DNA of 64,000 bases, from contig NC_010676.1 in NCBI RefSeq assembly GCF_000020125.1, positions 806,001 through 870,000 on the forward strand, given 5' to 3'. Below are positions 46,201-54,947 of this stretch, piece after piece (the stretch's first letter is position 1; every line of letters begins with the position of its first letter). A program made the position numbers and the translations under genes. The notes under the pieces are model-generated. The model was given only the letters and a program-made list of their open reading frames with translations. It was not told the DNA's origin and did no database searches. This stretch comes from Paraburkholderia phytofirmans PsJN. Lineage in GTDB: Bacteria; Pseudomonadota; Gammaproteobacteria; Burkholderiales; Burkholderiaceae.

Positions 46201-46558
46201 GCAGATCGGCGCGGGCGGCTTGAATGGCGGCCTGCACGTCGCGCGCCGCGCCGTTGATGTCGCGGTTCAGGCCGAACACCACGATGATCAGCGACGAGCC
46301 CACGTAGCTGATCGAGGTGAGCTGGTTCACGTCGGCGATGGTGGCGAGGCGCCGCTCCAAAGGTTCGGCAACCGTGGCGGCCATGATTTCCGGACTGGCG
46401 CCGGCCATGTTCGCTTGCAACGCGATCACCGGAAAGGCGATGTTCGGCAGCGGCGCCACCGGCAGGCGGAAATAGGCAAGCGCGCCGGATATCAGGATCG
46501 CGAACGCCAGCAGTGCGGTCGCGACCGGGCGCCGGATGAAGAGCGCCGAGATGTTCAC
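43238..46558 (-). CDS. mdtC: RND efflux pump, MdtC-like, with polar insertion
   Basis: 1106 residues; homologues are about 1025-1040. It has the twelve-helix RND layout with proton-relay Asp pair in GFVVDDAVVVLENI and the Lys in GIVKKNGIMMVD. The excess length is a Ser/Asn/Ala/Gln-rich insertion at roughly residues 776-842, in the second large periplasmic loop. It partners the MdtB-like protein (hetero-oligomeric pump) and exports amphipathic drugs such as bile salts, novobiocin or similar. It overlaps both neighbours by 4 bases. Confidence 0.92.
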   Translation of the reverse strand: MNISALFIRRPVATALLAFAILISGALAYFRLPVAPLPNIAFPVIALQANMAGASPEIMAATVAEPLERRLATIADVNQLTSISYVGSSLIIVVFGLNRDINGAARDVQAAIQAARADLPTTLRSNPTYRQYNPAGAPIMVLSLTSDTLTKAQLYDSADSVIQQQLSQITGVGQITLGGGALPSVRVELEPGKLNSYGIGLEDVRAAIGAANANSAKGHVDQGEQRYVVTSNDQISKAAPYRDVVIAYRDGAPVLLRDVAQVRDSNENIRNAGLYNGKSAVLVIVYPTPGSNVVQTVGQIRARLPIIEAALPSAIHVNVAIDRSESVNSSVADTERTLFIAVLLVVGVVFVFLLSPRATLIPAVALPLSIVGAFGPMYLLGYSIDNLSLMALTIGTGFVVDDAVVVLENIVRHLEAGLEPKEAALRGSAEVGFTVISMSLSLIAVFLPILLMPGIVGLLFHEFAVTLSIAIILSLIISLTVTPVMCAYLLSHERAMHSKARWARWIEAQFERFKQAYSRSLATALDHALAVVLLLIGLLVANVFLARLLSGTFFPEQDTGILIGQIIADQSVSFSAMEKKLAQLQSIVKQDPAVASVAGFTGGRALNTANVFIELKPLAQRHLSATEVVNRLRPKLNAVSGARLFLQAQQDLQIGGRQAAAEYQYTLTSDDANALFTWVPKLVTELGKYRSKMEDVNSDLQQNGLQTYVNFSRATATRYGFQPNQIDNVLYDAFGQRTVSTIYNPLNQYFVVMEVAPAYWQYPQALNQIYLSTAAGNANGTQQTQMSRATVTAVQQRAAVSSASSTSANTNSLNADAEANQQTNSISNSKGGNSSGSADSTAAETMVPLAALMTFSNSHTATQVNHQSGLVAGTISFNLPAGGSLSEAGQIIAQAERDIGMPASVHGAFAGAAQAYAQSMGAVPLLILAALVVVYLVLGVLYENTVHPLTILSTLPSAGIGATLALLIFGTPFSVIAMIGIILLIGIVKKNGIMMVDVAIQLQRHEGMNARDAIHEAAVVRLRPIMMTTAAAVLGAVPLAIGIGQGASLRQPLGVTVMGGLLVSQVFTLYTTPVIYLYLDRLRARLARWSARLPWNRRGEAPDTSA

Positions 46559-49500
46559 GGCGCGTTCTCCGGCGGCGCGGCGGCGCCGTCATTCACGTCG
46601 CGGCGGCGGTTCTTCACGCGCTGCGCGAGGCGATCGAAGAACAGATAGATCACCGGCGTCGTGAACAGCGTCAGCACCTGGCTGAGCGTGAGCCCGCCGA
46701 TGATCGCAAGCCCGAGCGGCCGGCGCAATTCCGAGCCGGTGCCGGTGCCGAGCAGCATCGGCAGCGCGCCGAGCATGGCGGCGAGCGTGGTCATCAGGAT
46801 CGGCCGGAAGCGCAGCAGCGATGCTTCGAAGATCGCTTCGCGCGGCGGCTTGCCGTGCACGCGCTCCGCTTCGAGCGCGAAGTCGACCATCATGATCGCG
46901 TTCTTCTTGACGATGCCGATCAGCAGCACGATGCCGATGATGCCGATCACGTCGAGATCGCTGCCCGCGATCATCAACGCGAGCAAAGCGCCGATGCCCG
47001 CCGAGGGCAGCGTCGAGAGAATCGTTACCGGATGAATGTAGCTCTCGTACAGCACGCCGAGCACGATATACACCGCGACCAACGCGGCGATCAGCAGATA
47101 CACCTCGCTGGAAAGCGAATCTTCGAACGCCTGGGCCGCGCCCTGGAACGAGGTCGTGATGGAAGGCGGTAGCGCCACCGCTTTCTCGGCGTCGCGGATT
47201 TGCGCCACGGCGGCGCTCAGCGACGCGTCCTGCGCGAGGTTGAACGAGATCGTGACGGAAGGGAACTGCGCGAGGTGGCTGATCAACAACGGCGATTGCG
47301 TGATGCTGATCTTCGCGATGCCCGACAGCGGCACCTGCCCGGTGCTGCTGGTTTGACTCGGCAAATACAGATTGCCGATGGATTGCACCGTGGGAATCGT
47401 CTCGGGCTTCGCCACCAGAATCACGCGGTACTGATCGGACTGCTGGAAGATGGTCGAGACGATGCGCTGGCCGAGCGCGTCGTACAGCGCGTTGTCGATC
47501 GTGGCCGCCGTGATGCCGTAGCGCGCGGCAAGCTGACGGTTCACTTCGACGTTCACGCTCAGGCCGTTGGTGTTCAGATCGCTGGTGACGTCCGTGATCG
47601 CGGAAATCTGCTTCATGCGCGCGATCAGCGCGGGCACGTATTGATTGAAAGCCTGCTGGTTCGGCCCGCGCAGCACGAAGTTGTACTGGTTGCGCGAGAT
47701 CGAGGTGTCGAGCGTCAGGTCCTGCTCAGGCTGCAGATAGAGGCGAATGCCGGGCACGTCGGCGACTTCCTGCTGGATGCGGCGGCCGATTTCCTCGGCG
47801 GTGATTGAGCGGTCGTCGCGCGGGCGCAGATTGATCAGGAAGCGGCCGTTGTTCAGCGTCGGATTGGTCCCGTCGATCCCCACGTACGAAGTCAGCGACA
47901 CCACGTCGGGATCCTTCAGAATCGCGTCGGCAAGGGCGCTTTGACGCCGGACCATGGCCGTGTACGAAACCGAGTTGTCGGCTACGCTGATGCCCTGAAT
48001 CACGCCGACGTCCTGCACCGGGAACAGTCCCTTCGGAATCACGATGTAGAGGATCGCGGTGAGCGCGACGGTAATCAGCGCGACCACAAGCGTCAGCAAC
48101 TGGTGATCGAGCACCCAGACGAGGCCGCGCTCGTAGGCGGCGAGCGTCTTGTCGAATAGCCCTTCGCTGATGCGTTCGAAGCGGCTCGGATGACGTTGCG
48201 CCTGGGCGCGCAACAGACGCGCGCAGAGCATCGGCACGACGGTCAGGGAGACCACCGCCGAGATCACGATCGTCACCGCGAGCGTGATGGCGAATTCGCT
48301 GAAGAGACGGCCGATCACGCCGCCCATGAACAGCAGCGGAATCAGAACGGCGATCAGCGAGACCGTCAGCGAGAGGATCGTGAAGCCGATCTGGCCGGCG
48401 CCTTCGAGCGCGGCTTCGAGCGGAGTCTTGCCTTCCTCCAGATAGCGCACGATGTTCTCGATCATCACGATCGAATCGTCCACGACGAAACCCGTGGCGA
48501 TGATCAGCGCCATCAGCGAGAGGTTGTCGATCGAATAGTTGAGCTGGTACATCACGGCAAGCGCGCCGATCAGCGAGACCGGCACGGAGATACTCGGAAT
48601 GATCGTGGCGGGCACGTTGCGCAGAAACACAAAAATCACTAGCACCACCAGCACGACGGCGAGCACCAGTTCGAACGCCGCGTCCGAGACCGAGGAGCGG
48701 ATCACGCCCGTGGTGTTCGCCACCACCGTGACTTGCAGGCCGGCGGGCAGCGTCGATTCGAGGGCCGGCAGCTGCTTCATGATCTGGTTGACGGTGGCGA
48801 TCACGTTCGCGCCCGGCTGACGCTGCACGTTCAGCACGATGGCCGGCGTGCGGTTGTACCACGCGCCGCGTTCCACATCCTGCGCGGCCTGGCTCACGCG
48901 CGCGACGTCGCGCAGATACACCGGCGCGCCGTTCTGATACGCGATCACCGTGGCCAGATAATCTTGCGGGTCGACGATCTGATCGTTCGCGTTGATCGTG
49001 TAGTCGAGCTCCGGTCCGTCGAAGTTGCCTTTCGGCTGGCTGACGTTGACGTTCGCGAGCAGCGTGCGCAGATCGTCGAGATTCAGGCCGTAGGCGGCGA
49101 GCTTCTGCGGGTCCGCTTCGACGCGCACGGCCGGCACGTTGCCCCCGGCAGTCGTGACGAGACCCACGCCGGGCACTTCGGAAATCTTGGTGGCGAGGCG
49201 ATTGTTGGCGGTGTCCTGCAACTGCGTCAGCGACATGGACTTCGACGTGACCGCGAGTGTGAGGATCGGCTGATCGGCCGGATTGACCTTGGCGTAGGTC
49301 GGCGGCGCGGGCAGACCGGCCGGCAGGAAACTGTTGGCGGCATTGATCGCCTGCTGCACGTTCTGTTCGGCGATGTCCAGATTCAGCGAGAGATCGAATT
49401 GCAGCGTGATCACCGACGCGCCTTCCGAACTGTAAGACACCATCTGCTGCAAGCCGGGAATCTCGCCGAGCTGGACTTCGAGCGGCGCGGTGACGGTGGT

Positions 49501-49680
49501 CGCCATCACGTTCGGACTCGCGCCCGGGTAGAAGGTCTGGACCTGGATGGTCGGATAGTCGACGTCGGGCAGCGACGAGACCGGCAGGAAGCGCACCGCG
49601 ACCAGACCCACGAGTACGAGCGCGACCATCAGCAGCGACGTCGCCACGGGTCTCAGGATGAACAGGCGGGAGAAGTTCAT
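46555..49680 (-). CDS. mdtB: RND efflux pump, MdtB-like
   Basis: 1041 residues with RND permease features: N-terminal helix SRLFILRPVATSLLMVAL, porter-domain repeats, the relay Asp pair in GFVVDDSIVMIENI and Lys in GIVKKNAIMMVDFALEAERV. Second gene of the operon, 15 bases after the adaptor and overlapping the MdtC-like gene by 4 bases. It forms the inner-membrane part of a heteromeric MdtBC-type pump, moving substrates from membrane or periplasm to the NodT duct using the proton gradient. Confidence 0.92.
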   Translation of the reverse strand: MNFSRLFILRPVATSLLMVALVLVGLVAVRFLPVSSLPDVDYPTIQVQTFYPGASPNVMATTVTAPLEVQLGEIPGLQQMVSYSSEGASVITLQFDLSLNLDIAEQNVQQAINAANSFLPAGLPAPPTYAKVNPADQPILTLAVTSKSMSLTQLQDTANNRLATKISEVPGVGLVTTAGGNVPAVRVEADPQKLAAYGLNLDDLRTLLANVNVSQPKGNFDGPELDYTINANDQIVDPQDYLATVIAYQNGAPVYLRDVARVSQAAQDVERGAWYNRTPAIVLNVQRQPGANVIATVNQIMKQLPALESTLPAGLQVTVVANTTGVIRSSVSDAAFELVLAVVLVVLVIFVFLRNVPATIIPSISVPVSLIGALAVMYQLNYSIDNLSLMALIIATGFVVDDSIVMIENIVRYLEEGKTPLEAALEGAGQIGFTILSLTVSLIAVLIPLLFMGGVIGRLFSEFAITLAVTIVISAVVSLTVVPMLCARLLRAQAQRHPSRFERISEGLFDKTLAAYERGLVWVLDHQLLTLVVALITVALTAILYIVIPKGLFPVQDVGVIQGISVADNSVSYTAMVRRQSALADAILKDPDVVSLTSYVGIDGTNPTLNNGRFLINLRPRDDRSITAEEIGRRIQQEVADVPGIRLYLQPEQDLTLDTSISRNQYNFVLRGPNQQAFNQYVPALIARMKQISAITDVTSDLNTNGLSVNVEVNRQLAARYGITAATIDNALYDALGQRIVSTIFQQSDQYRVILVAKPETIPTVQSIGNLYLPSQTSSTGQVPLSGIAKISITQSPLLISHLAQFPSVTISFNLAQDASLSAAVAQIRDAEKAVALPPSITTSFQGAAQAFEDSLSSEVYLLIAALVAVYIVLGVLYESYIHPVTILSTLPSAGIGALLALMIAGSDLDVIGIIGIVLLIGIVKKNAIMMVDFALEAERVHGKPPREAIFEASLLRFRPILMTTLAAMLGALPMLLGTGTGSELRRPLGLAIIGGLTLSQVLTLFTTPVIYLFFDRLAQRVKNRRRDVNDGAAAPPENAP

Positions 49681-49695
49681 CGGCAGGGCGGCGCG

Positions 49696-50925
49696 CTATG
49701 AGGCTGCGGATGCTGCGTTAGCCGCGGACCCGGGCGGCGTAGCACCCGAAGCACCCGAAGCACCCGAAGCACCCGCAGCCGGCCGCGCCGCCGACGGCTT
49801 GATCTTCACGCCGTCGCTCAAACGGTCCATGCCGTCGGTGACGACCACGTTGCCCGCGGCGAGCCCCGCCGTGATCACCGTATGCCGGCCGTCGCCCGGT
49901 CCCAGCGTGACCTTGCGCACCGACACCGTATTGTCGGCGTTGACCAGATACACGTAGTCACCCGGCGCGCCGCTCTGCACCGCCGGCGTCGGCACCAGCA
50001 CCGCGTTTTGCAGCGTATCGACCAGCAGTTTGACGTTGACGAACTCGTTGGGAAAGAGCGCCTCGTCGTCGTTGGGGACGGTTGCGCGCAATGTGACGGT
50101 GCCGGTCGCGGTCGCCATCTGGTTGTTGATCGCGTACAGCGTGCCGGTCGCGATCTGCCGGGAGTTGTCGCTGCTGAACACCGTGACCGGCAACTGCGCA
50201 CCGGCGTTGACGCGCTGCAGCACCTTATCGAGCGCGGTTTGCGGAACCGTGAACTGGACGGTGGTCGGCTTCATTGTCGTGATGACCGCGATGCCGGGTT
50301 GACTCGATGCGGTCACGTAGTTGCCCGGGTCGACGAGACGCAACCCGACCCGGCCCGATACCGGCGCGGTGATGTGGCAGTAGATCAGGTCGAGATCGAA
50401 TTGGGCGATGTTGGCTTCGTCGGCCTTGATGGCCGCCTCGTCCTGCTGGACGAGAAACTTCTGGTCCGCATAGGTCTGCTCGGCGATCGACTTATGTTCG
50501 TTCAGTTGCGTATAGCGCGCGAGATCGGCACGCGCCTGGGCAAGCGCCGCCTTGTCCTTGGCGAGTTGCGCCTCCGCTTGCCGCTTGCTGATTTCGTACT
50601 GGCGCGGGTCGATCTGCGCGAGGAACTGGCCTTTCTGCACGTCCTGGCCTTCGCGATAGCCGACGGCGGTCAGGTAGCCGCTCAGTTGCGGCAGCACGGT
50701 GACGGTGGCGACGGGCGTCACCGTGCCTAGCTCGCTCAAAATTTCCGGCATCGGTCCCGTGGTGGCGGCGGCGACCGTCACGACCTGCGGCGCCACGGTG
50801 GGCTTGGCTGGCTTCGAGCGCAGCACATGAAACGCCACCAGCGCGATCAGCGCCAGCACCACGATTGCGAGCACGATGCGGCCGCGCCGCGGACGCTTGA
50901 CCTGGATTGCCGGCGCGTCGCTCAT
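49696..50925 (-). CDS. mdtA: RND periplasmic adaptor, MdtA-like
   Basis: From ATG 50925 (GGGAGA upstream) 409 residues: an N-terminal membrane anchor (RIVLAIVVLALIALVAFHVL) instead of a lipobox, the barrel/hairpin region starting VATVTVLPQLSGYLTAVGYREGQDV, and lipoyl/beta-barrel repeats (LIYCHITAPVSGRVGLRLVDPG). It bridges the pumps and the NodT duct. First gene of the operon. Its C-terminus ends in a Gly-Ala-Ser tandem repeat encoded by 9-bp repeats at 49741-49776. Upstream in-frame sequence to 51057 is not coding by composition. Confidence 0.9.
   Translation of the reverse strand: MSDAPAIQVKRPRRGRIVLAIVVLALIALVAFHVLRSKPAKPTVAPQVVTVAAATTGPMPEILSELGTVTPVATVTVLPQLSGYLTAVGYREGQDVQKGQFLAQIDPRQYEISKRQAEAQLAKDKAALAQARADLARYTQLNEHKSIAEQTYADQKFLVQQDEAAIKADEANIAQFDLDLIYCHITAPVSGRVGLRLVDPGNYVTASSQPGIAVITTMKPTTVQFTVPQTALDKVLQRVNAGAQLPVTVFSSDNSRQIATGTLYAINNQMATATGTVTLRATVPNDDEALFPNEFVNVKLLVDTLQNAVLVPTPAVQSGAPGDYVYLVNADNTVSVRKVTLGPGDGRHTVITAGLAAGNVVVTDGMDRLSDGVKIKPSAARPAAGASGASGASGATPPGSAANAASAAS
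49741..49776. repeat. 9-bp tandem repeat (about four copies) in the mdtA 3' end
   Basis: Units AGCACCCGA repeat exactly three times followed by a variant AGCACCCGC. They encode the Gly-Ala-Ser tripeptides near the adaptor's C-terminus. Number and purity suggest a slippage-prone, strain-variable tract that stays in frame. Confidence 0.85.
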
Positions 50926-51349
50926 AACCGTCTCCCGCCGGATCCGTGGCATCCGGAGAGCGGCGTCGATGGACGGCCCGGCCAATTGCTGTCGAAGAGC
51001 GTCATACGAACTCCCAAGATGGGGCATCGCCGTTGCCGGCGACAGGAATCCACACAATCACGACGAGAGTCTATCCGAGTGTGGAGCTAATTCTCACGAC
51101 CGTGCCTTGACGGGCGTTTCGATTTGTTACGACCGGGGCGAGCCGTGGCGCCGTGCCGTCTGCCCAAGCGCCAAGCGCGGTCATACGGAAAAAAGTAGCA
51201 ACGGCGCGGGCCGTGACAGGAAACAGGCGACGTAGACGCGCGCTGCCGACGTGTAACCGCGTAACTCGACGCAACAGAACCGTAGCCTGAATGTCGGGCT
51301 CGCGAACTAGCATGACGGCATTGTCCAGTCTCAACCGACGAGGTGACCG
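50926..51349. other. Promoter region of the RND operon
   Basis: About 420 bases between the divergent adaptor and a small gene. Shadow ORFs occur on both strands. The efflux promoter and any regulator binding site must be here, but none could be fixed by eye. No divergent regulator gene is adjacent, so control is probably encoded elsewhere. Confidence 0.3.
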
Positions 51350-51571
51350 ATGCTGAGCCATCATGAACTCGCGACACTGCTGCGTCTTGCCGACACGGGT
51401 CGGCGGCCGGAGGCGATCGACTCCGACGTGCTCGCGCTGAGCCGATACGAGTTGATCGAAATCGACCGGCGCGAGGAGGGCGTGATAGTGGGCGGCACGT
51501 CGACGCTGCGGCTGACGAACCGCGGCCGTGAACTCGTGCGCCGTCTGTTTGGCGAGGGCGGCGGCGCGTGA
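51350..51571 (+). CDS. Small protein (73 aa), unrecognised
   Basis: ATG 51350 is preceded by CGAGGTGACCG. The 73 residues MLSHHELATLLRLADTGRRP onward include a possible winged-helix-like pattern (LTNRGRELVRRLFGEGG) resembling the end of a short DNA-binding or PadR-type fold. Cytoplasmic, no membrane segment. The ribosome-binding site and composition support a real gene; function unknown. Confidence 0.6.
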   Translation: MLSHHELATLLRLADTGRRPEAIDSDVLALSRYELIEIDRREEGVIVGGTSTLRLTNRGRELVRRLFGEGGGA

Positions 51572-51604
51572 AGGAAAGAGCTTGCGCCTTCGCCGGCGTC
51601 TCGA

Positions 51605-53440
51605 TCACATCAGCTCGGGGCGCGGCGCGGGCGTGCGTCTGATCTGCCGCGCCAGCGTGTCGCGATAGATACCCGGCACGGCGGCCAGCTCGGCCGGCGT
51701 GCCTTGCTGAACGACGCGGCCGCGGTTAAGCACCACGATCCGGTCGAACGACTGCAAGGTCGACAGCCGGTGAGCGATCGCGATGACGGTGCGATGCTGC
51801 ATGAGCCGTTCGAGCGCCGCCTGAATGGCGGTCTCCGATGCAGTGTCGAGCGCGGAGGTCGCTTCGTCGAGCAGTAGGATGGGCGAGTCTTTCAGAATGG
51901 CCCGGGCGATCGCGATGCGCTGCCGTTGTCCGCCGGAAAGCTTGGTGCCGCGATCGCCCGCAATGGTGTTGAGCCCTTCGGGCATCGCGTTGATGAAATC
52001 GAGGCAGTAGGCGTCTTCGCACGCGCGGCGCACGTCGGCCTCGGTGGCGTCGGGGCAACCGTAGCGAATGTTGTCCAGCAGCGAGCGATGAAACAGCGAC
52101 GCGTCCTGCGGCACGATCGAGATGGCGCCTTGCAAGCTCTGCAGCGTGACATGCGCGATATCCTGGCCTGAAATGCGCACGCAGCCGGAGTCCGGTTCGT
52201 AGAAGTGCTGAAGGAGCGCGAGGATGGTCGATTTTCCCGCGCCCGAAGGCCCGATCAGACCGACGCGCTCGCCCGCGCCGATATGCAGGTTCAGGCCGGT
52301 CAACACCGGGCGGCGGCCCGGATACGCGAACGTCACGTTTTCGAAGTCGACGCTGGCTTGTCGGACTTCGAGCGGCGTCGCTCTGGTCGGCTCGGGCATG
52401 GCGTGCGGGATCAGCAGTGTTTCCGAGGCTTCGCCGAGCCGGGCGACATACTGCGTCAGATCGACGAACGCCACGGCGATGTCGCGCGAGCCGTGCAGGA
52501 TCGAGAAACCGAGCGAGCCGATCAGAACGACATCGCCGGTCGTGGCGCGCCCGACGCTCCACAGCCACACGGTCCACCCGAGCACGCCAGCCGACAGAAT
52601 GCAGATGGCGAACGCGTGCAACAGGCGCAGCTTCTCGAGATAAAGCAGGCTGCGCCTGCGGGCGTCGCCTTCGGCGGCGAGCAGCGTGTCGAAGCGGCGC
52701 CGCTCGAGCACCAGCGCGCAGAACGCGCGGACCAGCCCCATATTGCCGATCACGTCCACCAGTTCGCCGTCGACCGAGGCGGCCTGCGCGGCGAACGCCT
52801 CGTGCCGGGAGGTGCCTTTACGGGCCAGCAGGAACAGGCAGAAAGCCAGTCCGGCCGAAATGCCGACCAGCGTGAGGCTCATGGGAATGCTGACCGCACC
52901 GACCATGACGATGGCCCCGATCACGGTCAGACACGGCGGCAAGGCCGTCCAAGCCACCGTGTTTTCGATCACGTACACCGCGTTGGCCGTCGCCGAGATC
53001 CGGCTCGACAGCACGCCGGGTTGCTTGTCGGAGAAGAAGGTGGGGGCGTGCACCGTGAGATAGTCGAACATCTCGCGCCGGATGTCGCCGGTCACGGCCA
53101 CGAACGTGCGCGCCGAGACCCAGCCGGCGATGCGCCAGAACAGGTTGTCGGCGAGGATCAGCGCGACCAGTACGGCAAACGCGTGAATCACGTGTTGCGG
53201 ATGCGCGCGGCCGCCGGGCAATGCGTCGACCAGATTGCGGATCCCGTATTGCGACCCCAGCGCGCAGCCGACGGCGGCCACTACGCTGGCCAGCACGACG
53301 GCGTGCGCCAGCTTGCGGCGCGCCACGTAACGCCAGATCAGCCGGATGGGCCGCCCGGCGTATCGCGACAGCACGCGGGACTGCCGCCGTCTGCGCACGC
53401 GCCCGGCCCGGCCAGTATCGCCATCGTTGGTCAGTTCCAT
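51605..53440 (-). CDS. ABC exporter (fused permease and ATPase)
   Basis: 611 residues: six transmembrane helices (about 45-345), then an ATPase with Walker A GPSGAGKST, Q-loop IVPQDASLFHRS, signature LSGGQRQRIAIARA, Walker B ILLLDEATSALD and H-loop IAHRLSTL, all intact. A half-transporter that must dimerise; the fold is used for lipids, drugs or polysaccharide/peptide export. ATG 53440 gives the plausible start. The frame runs open upstream to 53581 but with a poor N-terminus. Substrate unknown; it is divergent from the PhcR-like gene across 309 bases. Confidence 0.9.
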   Translation of the reverse strand: MELTNDGDTGRAGRVRRRRQSRVLSRYAGRPIRLIWRYVARRKLAHAVVLASVVAAVGCALGSQYGIRNLVDALPGGRAHPQHVIHAFAVLVALILADNLFWRIAGWVSARTFVAVTGDIRREMFDYLTVHAPTFFSDKQPGVLSSRISATANAVYVIENTVAWTALPPCLTVIGAIVMVGAVSIPMSLTLVGISAGLAFCLFLLARKGTSRHEAFAAQAASVDGELVDVIGNMGLVRAFCALVLERRRFDTLLAAEGDARRRSLLYLEKLRLLHAFAICILSAGVLGWTVWLWSVGRATTGDVVLIGSLGFSILHGSRDIAVAFVDLTQYVARLGEASETLLIPHAMPEPTRATPLEVRQASVDFENVTFAYPGRRPVLTGLNLHIGAGERVGLIGPSGAGKSTILALLQHFYEPDSGCVRISGQDIAHVTLQSLQGAISIVPQDASLFHRSLLDNIRYGCPDATEADVRRACEDAYCLDFINAMPEGLNTIAGDRGTKLSGGQRQRIAIARAILKDSPILLLDEATSALDTASETAIQAALERLMQHRTVIAIAHRLSTLQSFDRIVVLNRGRVVQQGTPAELAAVPGIYRDTLARQIRRTPAPRPELM

Positions 53441-53749
53441 GACACCGCTTCCCCTGGTGGAAGGTGTCGGGCGTCCATGCTGTGCGATCCCGCGGCGCAG
53501 GCGACAGTGGATCAGTCCGGCTCTGTCCGCCCGCAAGCACCGTGCCGCTGCACGCAGCGAGCCGGGCTGATTTGCGCTCATGCATATTGGATAAGGCTGT
53601 GCGGTGATTCCCCATTTTTCGAGAGACGCGATACCCTATACTTCCAAACGCCAAAACGATCCGGTGCTTGCCGTGCGGCAAGCCATTTTTATCATCCGCA
53701 ACGCGGGCTTCGTTCAATGTCGAGCCGCCGCTATCCGCCTGGGAATGCG
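53441..53749. other. Divergent intergenic region
   Basis: About 309 bases between the ABC exporter (minus) and the PhcR-like gene (plus). It should contain both promoters. No operator recognised. The open frame through it on the plus strand is antisense shadow of the exporter. Confidence 0.3.
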
Positions 53750-54916
53750 ATGAGTGACCCTATGCAGCCGCCGTTTTCCATTCTCTTCGTCGACGACGAC
53801 GAGATGTCGCGCAATCACTTCGCGCGCGCGATGAGCGCCGATTACAAAGTGTATGTCGCACAAAGCGCTGACGAGGCGATAACGGTGCTAGGCAAACACG
53901 CCTCCGAGATTGCCGTGCTGGTGACCGACTTCCGCATGCCTGGCCGCGACGGCGACGAACTGCTGCGCGAGGTGGCGCACGAGTATCCGCAAATCGTGCG
54001 CATTCTCGTGACCGCTTATGCCGACAAGGACATGCTGCTGCAAACGGTCAATACCGGCGACGTGTTCCGCATCATCGAAAAGCCGCTGCGAACGGACATG
54101 GTGCGCGAGGTGCTGCACCTCGCCACCGCGCGTTACACCGAACGGGAAACGCGTCAGCAGCGGCTGCTCGCCATGGACGAGACGCTCGCCTTCCTCGCGC
54201 ACGAACTGAACACACCGCTGGCCACGATCTCGCTGTTCGCGCGCTCCGTGGAGAACGACGTGGCCGAGCAATACGATCCCGAGCGTCAGCGGGAGATCGG
54301 CCTCGCGGCGAAGTCCATGTTGAACAACGCGCAGTATTGCCTGACGCTGATCTCGTCGTTCTGGGCGACCGTGCACAAGAGCGGCGGCCAGAAGTCCGCC
54401 TCGGGCGGCGGCACGCGCGCGGTCCGGGCGACGCGCCTGATCGCCACGCTGCTCGACACCTATCCGTTTGTCGCGTCACAGCGCGATTGGGTGAAGGTCG
54501 ACGTGGAAGGGGATTTCGTCGTGCACGCGATGCCCAATTGCGTGGCGCTCGTGCTGTCTTCGCTGTTGTCCAACGCGCTGCGCGCGCTCGACGGCGGCAG
54601 CGCGCCCGTGTTGCGGCTCGAAGTGGTGGCGTTCCCTGAGCCCGAGATCCGCATCCGCGACAATGGCCCGGGGATCGCGCCGGAGGTCAAGGCGCGTCTG
54701 CTGCAGGATCCGGTCACCACCTACGCGGGCGCCGGCGGCCACGGCATGGGCATGATCTTTTGCAACCGCATCATGCAGTCGTTCGGCGGATGCCTGCGGA
54801 TCGAATCCACGGTCGGCGCGGGGACTACGGTGACCATGGGCTTTCCGGGTTTCAATAGCCGCATGCACAGCGCTGATGATGAGGAGCCGTCTGCTAGTCA
54901 GGCGGCTTTGAGATGA
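53750..54916 (+). CDS. PhcR-like response regulator with C-terminal histidine kinase domain
   Basis: From ATG 53750 (GGGAA upstream) 388 residues. Receiver domain: acid pocket Asp15-17, phospho-acceptor Asp60 in VLVTDFRMPG, Thr88, Lys111 in IIEKP. A short linker leads to a HisKA box FLAHELNTPL (His151) and an HATPase with N-box around Asn275, DNGPGIAP (304-311) and GGHGMGM (329-335). This REC-HK order without membrane helices is that of PhcR of Ralstonia and JqsR of Janthinobacterium, partners of CqsS/PhcS-type sensors. It is probably the cognate partner of the CqsS-like kinase 3 kb away. ATG 53717 is an alternative. Confidence 0.82.
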   Translation: MSDPMQPPFSILFVDDDEMSRNHFARAMSADYKVYVAQSADEAITVLGKHASEIAVLVTDFRMPGRDGDELLREVAHEYPQIVRILVTAYADKDMLLQTVNTGDVFRIIEKPLRTDMVREVLHLATARYTERETRQQRLLAMDETLAFLAHELNTPLATISLFARSVENDVAEQYDPERQREIGLAAKSMLNNAQYCLTLISSFWATVHKSGGQKSASGGGTRAVRATRLIATLLDTYPFVASQRDWVKVDVEGDFVVHAMPNCVALVLSSLLSNALRALDGGSAPVLRLEVVAFPEPEIRIRDNGPGIAPEVKARLLQDPVTTYAGAGGHGMGMIFCNRIMQSFGGCLRIESTVGAGTTVTMGFPGFNSRMHSADDEEPSASQAALR

Positions 54917-54947
54917 GGTTCCATACTTGGCGCGACTCGAAACCTCA
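54914..54947. terminator. Inverted repeat spanning two convergent stop codons
   Basis: TGAGGTT (54914-54920) and AACCTCA (54941-54947) are perfect complements around 20 bases, and contain the stop of the PhcR-like gene and the stop of the minus-strand lipoprotein. No T tract; a weak terminator at best. Confidence 0.25.

Noticed and set aside
52205..53749. An N-terminal extension of more than 500 residues for the PhcR-like gene on the plus strand
   Set aside because: It is antisense shadow of the ABC exporter, with His/Arg/Asp-rich composition typical of opposite-strand frames in GC-rich DNA; the receiver start at 53750 has a ribosome-binding site.
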